Shown here piece by piece: positions 6,266 to 6,298 of a stretch of 6,298 bases of DNA. This DNA comes from an uncultured Lactobacillus sp. Its GTDB lineage: Bacteria; Bacillota; Bacilli; Lactobacillales; Lactobacillaceae. The DNA is taken from positions 1-6,298 of the forward strand of contig CAMXWI010000054.1 of NCBI GenBank assembly GCA_947252915.1, read 5' to 3'. The notes below the pieces were generated by a model. That model was not told where the DNA came from. It saw only the letters and a program-made list of their open reading frames with translations, and searched no databases. Positions within the stretch are counted from its first letter, which is position 1. The number at the start of each line of letters is the position of its first letter. A program made the position numbers and the translations under genes.

Positions 6266-6298
6266 TTAGCGCACCATATTTAGTAATCCATGTAGAAC
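6266..6298 (-). CDS. Possible C-terminal end of an upstream gene
   Basis: A minus-strand frame is open from the window edge to TAA at 6266-6268 and would encode VLHGLLNMVR. The stop lies 14 bases before the MurA-like ATG, a spacing typical of operon genes, and the MurA-like ribosome binding site follows at once. In Firmicutes a small DUF1146 membrane protein commonly precedes murA after the ATP synthase genes, which would suit, but ten residues cannot identify a family. The reading frame itself could be chance. Confidence 0.3.
   Translation of the reverse strand, partial: VLHGLLNMVR

Overview
The window looks like part of a Lactobacillaceae chromosome (Firmicutes), most likely a heterofermentative, Limosilactobacillus-like lactobacillus. 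This is inferred from the protein sequences, the strong AGGAGG-type ribosome binding sites, the small DUF2969 protein and the gene order; no species marker is present. Every gene lies on the minus strand, so transcription runs from high to low coordinates.

Reading in the direction of transcription: the last codons of an upstream gene (6266-6298, low confidence); a complete 414-codon MurA-family protein (5007-6251); an 89-bp gap with an extended -10 promoter; then a tight run of mbl/mreB (3892-4917), yidD (3652-3885), a DUF2969 protein (3409-3633), rodA (2181-3377) and a small GcvH-like protein (1882-2172), separated by only 6-31 bp. After a 63-bp gap with an inverted repeat comes a DUF2785 protein (862-1818). 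A 109-bp gap with its own promoter follows, then the first 250 codons of ddl, the D-alanine--D-alanine (or D-lactate) ligase, cut by the left edge.

Functionally this is a cell-elongation and wall-synthesis block. Mbl/MreB filaments guide the wall-elongation machinery, RodA is the SEDS glycan polymerase of that machinery, YidD assists membrane protein insertion, and Ddl supplies the D-Ala-D-X end of the peptidoglycan stem. The DUF2969, GcvH-like and DUF2785 proteins have no assigned role here.

The most notable observation is that the protein in the murA position keeps the full six-repeat MurA fold but has lost every catalytic and substrate-binding residue I could align (Lys22, Asn23, Arg91, Cys115, Arg120, Asp305, Arg331, Asp369, Arg371, Arg397 in E. 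coli numbering). It is an intact reading frame, so it looks like a maintained pseudoenzyme rather than a decaying gene. A second member of the cluster, the GcvH-like protein overlapping its ribosome binding site with the rodA stop codon, has Glu in place of the lipoyl-accepting Lys. Two retained folds without their chemistry beside elongation genes is the feature most worth following up. No RNA genes, mobile elements, CRISPR arrays or prophage signs were seen.
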